Shown here piece after piece: positions 24,951 to 37,131 of a DNA stretch of 64,000 nt (positions are counted from its first letter, which is position 1; every line of letters starts with the position of its first letter). Origin of the DNA: Phoronis australis. Lineage: Eukaryota; Phoronida; Phoronidae. The translations under genes and the position numbers were made by a program. Under the pieces are notes generated by a model. It did not search any database. It saw nothing but the letters and a program-made list of their open reading frames with translations, and was not told where the DNA came from. Location: positions 542,824-606,823 of the forward strand of contig NMRA01000196.1 of assembly GCA_002633005.1 (NCBI GenBank), in the 5' to 3' direction.

Positions 24951-26555
24951 AACGAAAACGGCAAAGCACAGCTGTAAAATAAGCCTAAAAATAGAAATTT
25001 ACTTCGTGTGTGATAATGTAACGATTTTAGTCCATTTCTCTTGTTATGTTAGACATTGGTAAATGAATTGTAATTAGATTTACTTCAAATCAGTCGCCGG
25101 TCAGTAGGCTTGCGCACATATGGCCTGATTTGCGGGTTGTGATCATGCTTTTGTTTGTTTTATTGTACTCTGTAAACTGTATTATGAGCTAATATTACTT
25201 ATGTTAATAAACCTGTCACCCTCTGTCTCACTCTCTCTGTCTCTTTCTCTCTACTTGCGGGGAGGAATCCCGTTAGCTAAGTAGGATCATGCCCCTGACT
25301 GCTGTGGAGTGCATCCCGGCGGACCGGGGAGTCCTCTGTTGAAAGACAAATTAGTAAAAAGCTGATTCAAAAAAGTGACATTCTGTAGACTATATACTTA
25401 TAATTGATTCATAAGATTAAAAATATTTCTGAATTTCATTTCCTGGCTTGGGCGTCGCCCGACCTTAGGCCCGTCGCTGTGAAGGGCTCTTCGTCGCCCA
25501 CTCCGATCTGAGTGTTTTTTTCGCTTGTACTGAATTTCCTTCAAGAATATGTCAGAAATACTCGAATGGGTAAAAATACTCTGTTGGGTATATTCCCAGT
25601 AAGGCATTATCATTTGTTGTGGTACGTAATAAGTTAAAATAATCGATGCCCACCTGTATGACCGAAGGCGATGATCTCGGAGAAAAAAGGTGTCTTATGT
25701 GAAATAGCGTTCCTACATCATCAAACGCATCTTCCAGAAAAGTCTTACAAAAATGTACACTAAAAGAAAACACAGAAATTGGAAACCTTGTTTTTCCAGG
25801 AAATTCAGTTCATAAGATTCCGGAAAAAGGGAAATTTTCAAAATCGGTTTAGGAAAACTCCTGCAAGCGAAATAATTAGCGAGAATCAGGGAAAGTATTA
25901 AAAACTCTTAAGATCATTTTACAAAATCACGTGCCGTGGGAAAAATGGACCATCACAGTTACAATGGGTAAAAATTGTAGTAGAATATATACACTTTCTT
26001 GCTAAGGAAACTGAATTCGCAGATTAAACTATTGAATCTTTGAATGCGCCCTGAGCGCGTGGAGCGCTCCGCAAATGAAGGCTGAGATCAATCCTTGATA
26101 AACAAAACTATTTTAGTCTGTTATATTCCATAGTGTTGTATATCAAGGAACTTGCAAATATATATGTAGTAGGAATTACTTACTTCATGCGGGAACAAGA
26201 TGAACGAGTATCCTGCGTGAATTGAAATAAGGTGCACATCAAACCATATAACAAACAGTTGTCAATTCGTAGGCCTATCAAAAATGTCTTGACAATTCGC
26301 AAAAACTAAAAATGCCGAAGAAAATTATTTCTTGACGAAAGAAATTGAAGGCCTTGGTATTTTTAGCAGAGAATTTAGTACCCTATTTTTAATTAAAAGT
26401 TTTTGAAAAATCGCAAAAACGTCAAACTGAAAATAATTCAACGTACTCGAAATGTGATTTTATTCTGGCTGGCACCAGAAAGACTATAACTGACGCTTGT
26501 TTTTTTTCATACGACGAAGGCATAGGGGCCTAATCTTTACATGTATGTATATACT

Positions 26556-26556
<1 letters not shown>
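24951..26556. other. No gene seen
   Basis: AT-rich DNA; a CT-rich run near 25220-25250 is the only low-complexity feature I noted. Confidence 0.35.

Positions 26557-26610
<54 letters not shown>
26557..26610 (+). repeat. (GT)27 microsatellite
   Basis: 54 bases of uninterrupted GT dinucleotide, flanked by ATGTATGTATATACTG and ATACAAACCC. Confidence 0.98.
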
Positions 26611-26613
<3 letters not shown>

Positions 26614-26879
26614 CAAACCCCTAAATTAGTGATATTCCATCGATTTTGGCTTAATATTTAATGTTTCCCACTTATTTTCGGGTTACCAATCCAGTTTAAA
26701 CATGTCCTTCAAGGAATTACCTCAGTGCATTGTAAAAATAACTGATTTTTCTATAGCCCAGAATTCTTTGTAGGCCCATAAACGAAATGGACCTTACCTA
26801 AAAATGTTGTGTGATATAATTGAAGTTGAAGAATTATTACCCCCTCAATTTTCTGTGTGGAGGTTTAAACTTTATTCGC

Positions 26880-27990
26880 CAAAGAATCCCAATCAAAAAT
26901 TTTTATGACCTATAAATTTATTGGTTAGCAGTGAAACATGCTCAGACAAGTTTTCATTTATTGAGAAGTCAGTGAATATTTTACAAGAAAACAGGTGTTC
27001 TATAACTTGATAAAATATGAAAGCCAAAAACCTAGCATAAATGGAGCCACAGCTAGAAATCGTAAAATTTTTGTACAAACTTAGACCAAAATCGCTTTCA
27101 AAATCTTCAATTTTTAGAGCTCATCTACGAAAGTTGGTACAGTACATATTCATAATGTCTAATGTAACTCTTGGAGACAAAACACATGGTCTTTAACTTG
27201 GTTAACTGTGAGAAGCAAAAAACTAACATGACCAGAGGCCAATAATGAAATTCACAAATTTTACTACATATTCAAGCCAAAATTGCTTGCAAAATCTACA
27301 ATTTTTGGAGCACATCTGCAAAAGTTGGTACAGTACATATTCATCATGTCTAATAAAAGTCTTGGAGACAAAAACACATGCTCTTTAACTTGGTTAACTG
27401 TTAGAAGCAAAAAGCTAACATGACCAGAGGCCAATAATGAAATTCACAAATTTTACTCATATTCAAACCAAAATCGCTTTTAAAATCTAAAGTTTTTGGA
27501 GCACATCAGCGAAAGTTGGTACAATACATGTCCATGATGTCTAATTAAAGTCTTGGAGACAAAACCACAGGTTCTTTAACTTGATTAACTTTGAGAGCCA
27601 AAAAGCTAACATGGCTGGAACCAATAATGAAATTCGCACAAATTTTACTACATATTCAAACCAAAATTGCTTTCAAATCTACAATTTTTGGAGCCCATCT
27701 ACTAAACTTGGTACAGAAGACATTCATAATGTCTAATTAAAGCCTTGAAGACAAAAACACATAATCCTTAACTTGGTTAAATGTGAGAAGCAAAAAGCTA
27801 GGATAACTGACGCCGCAACTGAAGTCCCAAATATTTTAATATGCAACCGTTTTCAAAATCCACTGCCGTACTCTGAAATTGTATAAAATAGTTTTCTTAA
27901 TTTTTATCGAAAATTTAGGGACCACAAACAGATGTTTTCTTACTTGATTATATACAAGAGCCAAAGAACTAGCATTTTTAGGTACCCATT
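26880..27990 (+). repeat. Satellite-like tandem array, about 190-bp unit
   Basis: Landmarks such as CCAAAAT(C/T)GCTT, GGTACAGTACATATTCAT, CTTGGAGACAAAA and TTTAACTTGGTTAACTGT recur at about 191-193-bp spacing (units near 27085, 27276, 27467, 27660). More degenerate units lie on both sides, about six in all. The central units are the most alike, as expected if homogenisation acts in the middle of the array. No coding is seen. Confidence 0.75.
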
Positions 27991-27998
27991 TGAAAACA

Positions 27999-30900
27999 TC
28001 AGAAGCGTGTGTGTCGTAACCTTGAAGAAGACTTGTCTAAACAGCAACGCAGCTGAAAACAAAGAAAATCAGAAGTTAAACAGTACACAAAAAATCAAGA
28101 AATCAGCATAATATGTTGTTATGAATTTCTGATAATGGGACAAATTTCCACTTCTCTTTAAAGAGGCAAATGAATGCTTGTCAACAATTGCTGACGTCTA
28201 GCAGATCATTTCACATTAACATGTGAGGACATTTTCAGAAGAAATCACAAAATTCACGATTTTGAATGATGCACGTGAAGGAAAACTCTGTGGTTACCAC
28301 AGAGTTTCTAATGTCCGTCACACTTATGAAAAATGCGTGCATGCGCTTCCAGTCAGTTTCTTCAAGTTGCTTGAGGTCAAGATCACAACTCCCAAGTACA
28401 TCATTTAGCGATTCCAATCAGCCAATTTCACAAACTGTTTTTCTCCCACTAATTTCCGAGAATGCAGACTTTTAATGCGTTATCAAGCAATCAGTTTCGT
28501 ATCAGAAACTGTTAATCTAAAATCTATCTTATTCGGGTATGCACCAGTAACTCTTACATGCACACACAAATAAGGAAATTGCATCATCAAAGCTGTCCGT
28601 AAAAAGTATAGGTTAGTTATATTCAGAATGTACTTCAATAGTCTTGTTATTTTTTACTCCAAGTATGATCGTAAGACAGTGACAAATTTATGCAGGTGTG
28701 TAGTATAACTCCTAGACGCACACATCAAACTTCCATAAAACGTTTACAGTATTTTGTTGGACATTAAATCGACTTGTAAGTATAGAAACATCTTTGCATT
28801 TGAATCCAAGAAGTCTGCTGCAATAAAGTACCTGCTGTGTGCAGATGACATGGACAATGTTGTGTGGACACGACGTATGCTGCTGACTCCTCTTGCTTTG
28901 ACGACGTTGAGGACAGACTGCATGATCAATGAAGCTACAGCCTATCAATACAATTCACATGCATAAATACAAATAATAGATATTCACACATACCTTAGCG
29001 GTCATACAATATGGTGGTGTAACTCCTTAAAACAAATGTATAACAAAAACACATAATCAAAACTACGTGACTCATCATTATCACAGTCAGATGTTCCATT
29101 TCAATTACCGCAAAATCGCGGGTTAACGCCCATGCCCGTGTAATCGCCCATCCAGATTTTTGGTCAATTTCAGTTTAAGCGCCCATCGCTTGGGTAATCG
29201 CCCATCCCTTACTTTGTGCTAATTTCCACGTAAGCATCCATCTCTTGGGTAATCGCCAATCCCCAACATACGGCTTACAGAACTTACACTCAAACCCATG
29301 CGGGTACGGAATGACATTCAAGCTCCGTGGTATGACATTTTGCAGCACGCTGTGGTTGTTAGGTCCTGCTGTTTGACCAAACATACAAGTTCCGTGCTGA
29401 AATGAACAATCCGCAAACTTCCCCAGTTCTGCTAAAACTTGGACATAAGCGGTCACTGTTTGGGTAATTGCCCACCCACGACTTCTTGCCAATTTTTCCG
29501 TTTAAGTGCCCACTGCTTGGGTAATGGCCCACCCCCTTTGTCTAAGGGTTTCCCAATTTAAGGGCCCAGGGTGTTAACCCGTGGGTTTACGATACCTTCT
29601 TGTGGGAATAGCCAGCCTGTCAGTGACATTCGAACCAAGAAGTTATAGCAGGCGGATATGCTCATTTCCAATCCACCACTTGATTTTGGGAAAACTGACT
29701 AGGCCGTCTGACCCCTCCTCACCTCTCAGCATTTGAATCATTTTTGACACTTTTCATCAGAGATGTCACGGCTATTCTTGGATTGATTGCCGTTTCAAGA
29801 TCCTTCTCCATATACTTATGATGAATAGTACCCATGGTGCGAAGCCAGAGAACAGATGAAATGTAGTAAAACTGAAAAGTAAATTGAACAATTGAAAACC
29901 TGAACAACAACATTGGCCTTCAAAACTGCTCAGTGTGCTCAATTCAACGAAAAAAGGAAACACAATAGAAGTCGAGATTTATTGTACCTGACTATTTGCA
30001 AAGTATGCAAGAAATTCGAATGAGAATATGCAGAGCCCTTACACAAATGGCCTAACCACAAGCACAACTATGAGCAAAACGGTCGTATTCCAATATGCAA
30101 CATTTTTAGGTTCACACTAGAGTTTTAAAGGTATTAAATCATTTTCAAAATTATTGGCCAAGTACTTTCTCTTTTCCCAACCCCAGCAATTGACAAAAAC
30201 ACAGTTACACTGAATGAAGTTTATATTTTTCATGTTATGCACAGGTCCTTTTCATAAATGTACTATAAGAAAAGACATCTGCCTTAGCAAAAAAAAAACC
30301 CAACAAATTATCAACATTCCAAGATCATAAAGCAACCTATTAAGTTGGAGGGAATGTCATCCAACATGGGTGTTATTACGATATAAAAAGTTTGGACATG
30401 GCTCCCCCTATGATCATTGAAATGATGTTGACCTAAAAATTAGCAAGGCACCTTTCCTCTTGGATAATTGAGGGCCCTGATTTTACACTTGTGACATTTA
30501 GCGAGCTGATTAGATATGACAGGTTGCGTATTTTGATTTGAAAAAAAATACCAGTGTCTAGTCTCGATTAATATTTGATCCGACAAATTGTGAGCTGAAA
30601 CTGGTAAAGTTACTTAAAGAATAAGGAGAGATTCATGTAATATGAAAATAGTAAATTTAAAGGTTGAGTTCATGTTGCATGTTTGAGATATCTCAAATCA
30701 GGTCAGTTTTTTGCCCTGTGTACTTTTCAACGGTATCAAAATACTTCAGACTCGCTCACACCACGTTGTGAGTGTAAAAAGTTATTGAGAGACTGGATCG
30801 CATTTGCTGCTGAAAAACAGTCTTCTGTTCATCGCACGACTTGATTCGAACTGACAGTGAGTCGATACACAAGTAGGTTTCCCCGAAATTAATTTTTATG

Positions 30901-32059
30901 GATAAGCTGCAAAATCATTCGCCAAGTTGGCAAATGGACTTAGCTATACCGTTGCCAGTGCCACTCAAAACTCGTCAATGGTGGCAAATGGCTAGCATGA
31001 GCCTAGAATGTCCATATTAGAATGACCTAATAATTCTAATGCAGGCAAATCCCCATCCGGTCTAGAGTATCAACATCAGATACCACAACTTAATTTCAGA
31101 ACACTGAACACATGAGGATGTGCGACTCATTATCATGAAGAAGTTTTCCGTGCAAACCCCCAGTGCCGCTGATAATTATACTATACCGAATTAAAGGCAT
31201 GCAGCAAGACAAGCTTTTGGCATCATGCTACATGTATATGACTGCAGAGTCTCAGCCAGCGGCTAATGAGGTAGAACAGCAACAGCATACACACCACAAC
31301 TACAAGAGAAACTTTTGCTAAACTCAAAGGAAGTCATTACAACTAGATGCGAACTAAATGGCACAAAATTCATTAACTCACAACAGTACATGAATGCTGA
31401 ATGATATTGTACAATATTCTCCATGAGAACTAGTAACAACCAACTTAAGTGGTTACTTTAGTAAGATCTTAAACACTGCAGGGCTTGCCTGTTAGTTTTT
31501 ACTCAAATTGTTTGTTCTAATCCAAATAATTTAGAAAACTGATAACAGCTGGTTTTTTGTGATTTTACCTTTATTTAAATCAAACGATACATGGTCGCAT
31601 TACTCAGCTAATTAATACCACACAGAAAATATACAGACTAAAATCAAATTCTATTGACTTTCAACATTTAGAATTAGAAAATATATCATTCCTAGGGTGT
31701 TTCCTAGGTTGGAGTAATCTGTAAATATTTTGGCTAAATGCAGAGACTAGTACAGTACTACAGCTACACGTTTGACTTACGAATGACAAGATAACCTTAC
31801 TTAACAACAACAAACATACTTCAGTTTTATTATAGAGAATGTAAGCTCAACAGATTTCACTTAATTTTTTTAGACCAGGGTCAATAATAATTCCAACAGA
31901 CTAGGCCTATCACTTTAGTCGACTTACCTAACCGAAACGGCGAAAGTCCTAGGCACAACTTCGTAAAGCCTTGCGCTGACTCTTCGTCAAAGTCAACGGA
32001 TGGGATCCATCCTCCAAAAACCTCTTCATGTCACTCTCACTGTACTTGAGATCATGCAT
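27999..32059 (-). CDS. Probable spliced minus-strand gene (exons listed)
   Basis: Paired splice signals with open frames occur in order. Exon a, 32059-31928, starts MHDLKYSESDMKRFLEDG and reaches an in-frame TAG after 36 codons before a GTAAGT donor. Exon b, 29871-29723 (TTTTCAG acceptor, GTGAGG donor), contains SVLWLRTMGTIHHKY. Exon c is a 32-nt microexon, 29025-28994 (VTPPYCMTAK). Exon d, 28941-28832, is in phase with c (AVASLIMQSVLNVVKARG). Exon e ends at 28298 (..LDLKQLEETDWKRMHAF). Exon f, 28052-27999, starts after TTTTCAG and ends TGA (LRCCLDKSSSRLRHTRF). Exons c and d join cleanly; b to c do not, so an exon is missing or the gene is decayed. Family unknown. The stop in exon a suggests a transposon-derived or partly non-coding gene. 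Confidence 0.4.
29105..29594. repeat. Inverted-repeat element with GCCCATC/GGGTAATCGCCCA tandem units
   Basis: CGCGGGTTAACGCCCATG at the left is mirrored by the reverse of GGTGTTAACCCGTGGG at the right. Both arms are built of degenerate 50-55-bp units (TTTAAGCGCCCAT, CTTGGGTAATCGCCCATCC). The middle, 29250-29440, is different DNA and contains a possible exon bounded by TTTCAG (about 29430) and a GAGT|GTAAGT donor (about 29288). Probably a MITE or two related repeats flanking that piece. Confidence 0.45.
29872..31927. other. Intron-like AT-rich DNA
   Basis: It lies between exons a and b of the minus-strand model. I see no ORF or repeat that I can support. Confidence 0.3.
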
Positions 32060-32135
32060 ATTTGCAAAAAAAAACGTCTGAAATATTCGTGTTCGTAGCA
32101 GATAACTGTCTCACAGTAGCGTACAGAAGTGCCTT

Positions 32136-32235
32136 GGGAAGATATTTCACGCTCTCAAGCCCGGATGCCAACCTGGCCAATCTGCGCATGCGCAAAGTGG
32201 GATTGGGAAGAGATTTCACGGGGAAGAAATTTCAC
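32136..32235 (-). promoter_or_regulatory. Likely promoter: NRF1-like site with GGGAAGAAATTTCAC repeats
   Basis: It is the inverted counterpart of the module at 24814-24950. GGGAAGATATTTCAC lies at 32136, the perfect 12-bp palindrome TGCGCATGCGCA at 32183-32194, and two units at 32205-32235. It lies 75-180 bp upstream of the ATG at 32059 of the minus-strand model, where a promoter would be. NRF1 function is known from vertebrates and is inferred here. Confidence 0.45.
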
Positions 32236-32829
32236 GCGCCCAAAAATTAGCAGCAGAATAACGGTAGAACCCCAATTTTTCTAACAATGGCAAATAGTTT
32301 AAATCAATGTATGTTGTGTTGCTTATCATTAAGTACGAGTAAGTTATGCAAAAAATCATGAGTCTGAAATTAGTTGACATGAAAGGGCAACGTCGGGTTC
32401 GCAAGTGTCTGTTGGCTTTTCCAAGTTTTGCGACCTCTAGTGGATTCAATCGGAATTGAGAAAATCGACTTTAAACTTTAAGTCAGAATCCTGTCCCAGT
32501 ACGTGATAGGTTGAATCTCAAGCCTCTCTTGCTGTTCAAAGATGGATTCGTAGTTACACAAACATTCTTTGCCCGTTAAAGCCGTATTTACCCACTGTCA
32601 GTGATCTGGTCGCAACTTTGAGATTTACAATGTACTAATCCTTAACAAGGAGAAAATTGGCTTCATCTCAACTAAGTTCAGTATCGACTCATAATTTTCT
32701 GTAAATTATGACAAAACGTTAATTTATTGGTCAAATAAAATTTGACACAAAAATTACTGTCATTAAAATGACACTAAATTTTTTGTCAGATTTTATTTGG
32801 CCAGTTTTTCACTCACATCGACGCAAAGC

Positions 32830-34870
32830 TGCTATTTCAGCATACAACTTTGCACTAAGGCTATCCTTAAACATGCTTGGAAGGCAGTACATTGAAAGCG
32901 TAGAATTTAGTGTCATCCATATCACACTCGAGTTGAATGTCAAATAGTAATCTGCACACCTCGAGATTACGATGGCGTGAACACATTCATCTGTCGACGA
33001 ATTAAATTGCACGGAGATAAAGCCCTTTGAAAGAACTTAATATTCATTCGAAGCTTCGGCTTTTCACTATTCGCACAGGCCACTGAGGTTACCAATGACA
33101 ATATTAACTGTAATAAAACATAAAGGTTGGACACTTAACTTAGTATGCTCAGAATTTTCTAATCAAATGTACATCGAACGAATCTTTGAATATCTTCTTT
33201 CACTTGGTCACATCAAATTGCCTGCGAGTGGTGATTTGACGACAAAAATGTAAAAAGACATCAAAACCACAAATTCAAGGAGGCTATGTTGTGACGTTCA
33301 TGGCAGACGGCCTTCGTAAACGGACAAACCCTAAACAATAATAAATGTTTGTTTTCGCTTCTCCCATCAATGTTATTTTGAGTGCCCTCCAAATAATTTT
33401 GTGGCAATTTGAATGTACTTAAACTCTTTGTAAAATAACGCCGTTTATAACCGAAGAATCACGTGTTAGTACATGTAATGTAGGCATACTGCGAAATGCA
33501 ACAGTTGCCGATAGGTGATTTTCCGGAAATCTCCGTCAAAAGCCAAGTTCTGGATGTGCTTCAACTAAGAGTAGCACAGAGATGTGTTGTTAAAATCAAA
33601 TACAAGATTCTCCAGGGCCCTGTTGCATAAACGTTATGCCCATATAGCAACAATGACGTCTCATTATCACATGTCACGCCGTTATTGTTGAACGATGCAT
33701 CTGACGTCATGGCACAAACATTTTCAGGGGATAATTTTGAAGTTTTTTGCAACCCAGCCCTACAGGTATGTTAAATGATAAAATGAGCACTTAGAAGAAG
33801 TAATTTATTAGACACGTAGTTGAAAACTTAATTTTACTAACCTTTACTGTTTCAAACTCGATGCCAAATTTCCTGTCTTTGCCATAGCCTTTGCTTGCTC
33901 AAACTCGAAGTTTTGCTTTCACTATGCGTACAAGGTAATCGTGGCACAAGTGAAATCCGCCATGTTAACTCTTTGGCCTCCTTGAATATACGTTTTTTTT
34001 TTGGAAATTCTGTCGCCAATTCACCATTCGTAACGACAATTTAAATAAGAAGGCCACCCAATTTAATTAGTCTTTTTGCCACATCGCCTCGCATACGGTC
34101 GACCTTACCTTGCCAAGTGGTGTCGCATTAACTTGTGAGGAAGGTACAGTAAGAAACGACGCTAGCGACGTCAGTGGTTCTTATGCAGAGTGAATGCCAC
34201 TATGTTGCGGTGCATCGTTCCCGCAAGCCCGAACTAAGCAGCTGCGAGGAAAGCGGGTATATCGTTTTTTTACTTCCTCGAGAGTTCGAAATGCTTAGGA
34301 AGTGGCTCATGTACGCTGTAAATAGCAAGTATGAGGTCGTGTCTGTGGCCTGCAGACGTTGACAGTGAGAGACGAATACCGGCTTACCAAATAACTCCAT
34401 ACGTTCCGTTGTTTGAGCTTGTTCATGGCGCCTCTCTAGTATTTCTTCATCACTGTATTCCTGTTCGAATTGATAGCCTGTAAAACGTGTTGTGAACTGC
34501 TGAACAGACCGTGCGTGTGAAGCCGATGACGTCATTGGATAATTTCAACAACTCCGTCTGCCGTCAGGTGTCAGGTAATGCAACCGTACGTGTCGTTATG
34601 GAGTAGATATACTCGATCTAAATTGATACAAATTAGGTTGTTTTTTGGGTGGCATGCTCCTTTAATAAATGTACAATGTAGGATCAAGGAAGCCTAAACT
34701 TCATGGGTTTAGGCAATACCAGTATAAGGTAGGTGCATGCAAATTTTATTTCAATTTAAAACAATTGAATTTCGGGCTCAGTGTTGACAAAATTTTAGTG
34801 TCTAAGGCTTACATGTATGTTTCATGTATGGTTATTAGCCACTAGGAAGTTCATCATATAGCTCATCGGT
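32830..34870 (+). repeat. Segmental duplication, arm 2
   Basis: Collinear with 13840-17260 (shared words are given in that entry). The Kolobok-like insertion here lost about 1 kb internally. Sequence corresponding to 14262-14300 (GAAATA..ACCGG-TAAGAC) appears instead at 34971, after the arm, suggesting rearrangement at the edge. Confidence 0.62.
34041..34665 (-). mobile_element. Kolobok-like element, copy 3, internally deleted
   Basis: TTAA at both edges; left end ATAAGAAGGCCACCC (two changes from copy 1), right end GGGTGGCATGCTCCT. It is 625 bp against 1.69 kb in copy 1. The ORF relic with YQFEQEYSDEEIL is still readable on the minus strand. Confidence 0.6.
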
Positions 34871-35349
34871 CGGCCTGTAGATTTTCACTTGTCACTCCGC
34901 CATTGTCATTTTTACCAAGTGGTAAGCAGGTGAACACTGTTTGAAAGAGGTGAAAAGAGGCGAAATACAACCGGTAAGACCGTTCACGGTTCCCCAAATT
35001 AGTGAACTTAACCTAATCAAACTATGCGAGGGACTGACAGAAGTATTCATTCCTCTGTTTTTAAATCAATGAAAAGCTACTGTATGTGATAATTAAATTT
35101 CTATCCATTAAATCTGAGTCAAGCGGAAGTATCTGTTGCGTTTTCATTACTCTAGAGAGTGAGAAGTCCTCAATTTAATTAAGGTGTCATTTCTAGCAGT
35201 ATACCTTTATCCGAGCCTAGGCCTACTACACACGTTCATTACATTTGAACCAGTTAGCGCCGTGGTGTAAATTTACATGTAGTTACGGTAAGCACTAGAT
35301 ATACATTCTGTCGAGTATTTGTAAGCAAATTTGAAATTATTGATTTCAG

Positions 35350-35574
35350 TCCTTGCTAGCATGAGCTGTTTCATTGACACAACTGGTCTCAACGCCGAAA
35401 TCATTGCGCAGCGTTTTGTTGAGGAGACACCGCCAATGTACAAAGTGCCTGGGGACGCCGACATGGCCTTGAAATGCAGTGGTGACAACGTGGCTATTAA
35501 CGGGGGAAAACTTGCAAGTTTTAGGTGCGAGGGCGCCACTGGGTTTTGGAAACCATCCATCAGCGGCTGTCAGT
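35350..35574 (+). CDS. Exon for a sushi/CCP-like extracellular module
   Basis: A TTGATTTCAG acceptor ends at 35349 and a donor CAGT|GTACGT starts at 35575. The 225-nt exon is open in one frame and enters and leaves in phase 1, typical of shuffled extracellular modules. It has four cysteines: CFIDTTG near the start, ALKCSGD, SFRCEGATGFW, and C at the end after KPSISG. A tryptophan lies between cysteines 3 and 4, matching the sushi pattern loosely. Other exons are unseen nearby. The signal-peptide exon at 13245 has a compatible phase. The alternative is a related Cys-rich domain. Confidence 0.5.
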
Positions 35575-36538
35575 GTACGTACGTTTGTATGCACGTGGAC
35601 AGGTAGAATGTTTGTAAATAAGTAATTAAAATTACGCTGTTACAAATAGAAACTTCGTGGAAGACAGTTTGACCTAACCTTTTGCAGAGCAACTTGAAAA
35701 GCTTACCTTTAATCGTTGCAATGCCAATGAAGTAAACGATAATACGCGTTTTTCAATATGAAATTGGTCGACTTTCTTAGTCCATGAGCAACATTTACCG
35801 GCAGTTCTCTATTTTCGACAATCAATGCTTCGGGTGGCGTCGTTTTAATTGTTGAGCCTACTGTCAATTACGTCACCAACCAAAACGTGAACGTTTTTTT
35901 TTTCTTCTTGAGATCCCACTGAGTGTCTGACTAGGACGGTTGAATGTGGTCAAGGAGAGCGTATCAGAACATTTAAAACAAGATGGTCTGATGTGCATTT
36001 TTAAGTGGCGTTATTTAACGCAGGTTTCTAAAAATAAGGACTTCGTATGTTTGTAAAGGACACTTGAAAAGAACAGAAGGTGATGCTTTTATAACCCAGG
36101 TACATTTCGTCAAAACCGTAAAGGTAGAACACCACAAGTTTCTTTACATCTTTGCTAGATAGAGCTGCATTCAAGGCCAGCACACGTGGGAACTGCCGAT
36201 TGCAGTCGAGGTGTGCACGTATAGTGTAGATCGAAATGTTGAATGCCGTTCGAGGAACATTCTCAGAATTTATTCACTCTCCAACCAGCAGTGTTCTACT
36301 CAATAGTAGGCGTTATGCACAACAAGGACTTCTTCACATTTCTATGAACAAAGCAATGCAATCGTCAAATCTTTAGGTTTTAGGGAGGTTTCAGCTGCCA
36401 TATTTTCCGTACTTTTTTAAAATCACATGGACAGAATCAATTAAAAAACAATTATTTCAACGCCCAGGATATTGCCATAGAAACTTGAAGGGGGAATCCA
36501 CCAGGTACTTTCACATCACATCAGATTTTCCCTCTAAA
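35575..36538. other. No gene seen
   Basis: Unique-looking DNA between the sushi-like exon and the Harbinger element. Confidence 0.35.
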
Positions 36539-37050
36539 GGCCCCGTCACACCTTGACGATTTAGCCAGCGTATGCCGACGTATGAAAAATTTGGCAAATA
36601 CGCTGGCGTACTTCGAATAAGTTATGGGTAAGTTTTGTATACGTTAACAGCACGCTGAAGCACGTTGGTATGCGTCGAAGTAAGTCGAGGTCGTCGAAAA
36701 ATTTTGTGCATGCTCAAAATTTCTCAACGTATGTCAGCGTATGGCTATACGTCCGGTATACGCAGGCCATAAGTAATAGGTAAGTTATGCGATCGTTGAC
36801 ACACGTTCAAACACGTTAAGTGTAGGTTACTCATAAGTCCAAATACGTCGAGATAATGTCTAGCGTACCCAAAACTTATGAGTAACGTGCTTTGAACGTA
36901 TGTATAACTTATATCGAACTTATCTCCTACGCATATTGACGTATGTAGACGTATTTAACATGTTCCGGACGACCACAGAACTTACTGAACGTGTTTCTAA
37001 CGTACAGCTGCCGTATAATGGCGTATTGGTAGCGTTTAGGGGAATTGGGA

Positions 37051-37058
37051 TATAAAAA
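37051..37058 (+). promoter_or_regulatory. TATA box of the Harbinger transposase
   Basis: TATAAAAA lies 74 bp upstream of the transposase ATG at 37132, with no other ATG between that would start a longer frame. Confidence 0.55.
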
Positions 37059-37131
37059 TGGGGTTCACAGGAGGAACCCGTCAGTACTCCTCTAGATTTC
37101 ATGGTGAGCAGATGTTCATATCATCCGAGAG

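Noticed and set aside
29175-29492. 105-codon minus ORF as a single exon
   Set aside because: Its ends are translations of the GGGTAATCGCCCA repeat units; only the middle (about 29430-29288), bounded by splice-like signals, might be exon.
29719-29871. Direct splice from exon b (29723) to the microexon at 29025
   Set aside because: Exon b leaves in phase 2, whereas the microexon is open only when entered in phase 1; an intervening exon would be needed.
32809-33012. Conserved exon shared between the duplication arms (13863-14066 and 32809-33012)
   Set aside because: The nucleotide sequences are related, but the reading frames do not stay in register on either strand, so coding conservation is not supported.
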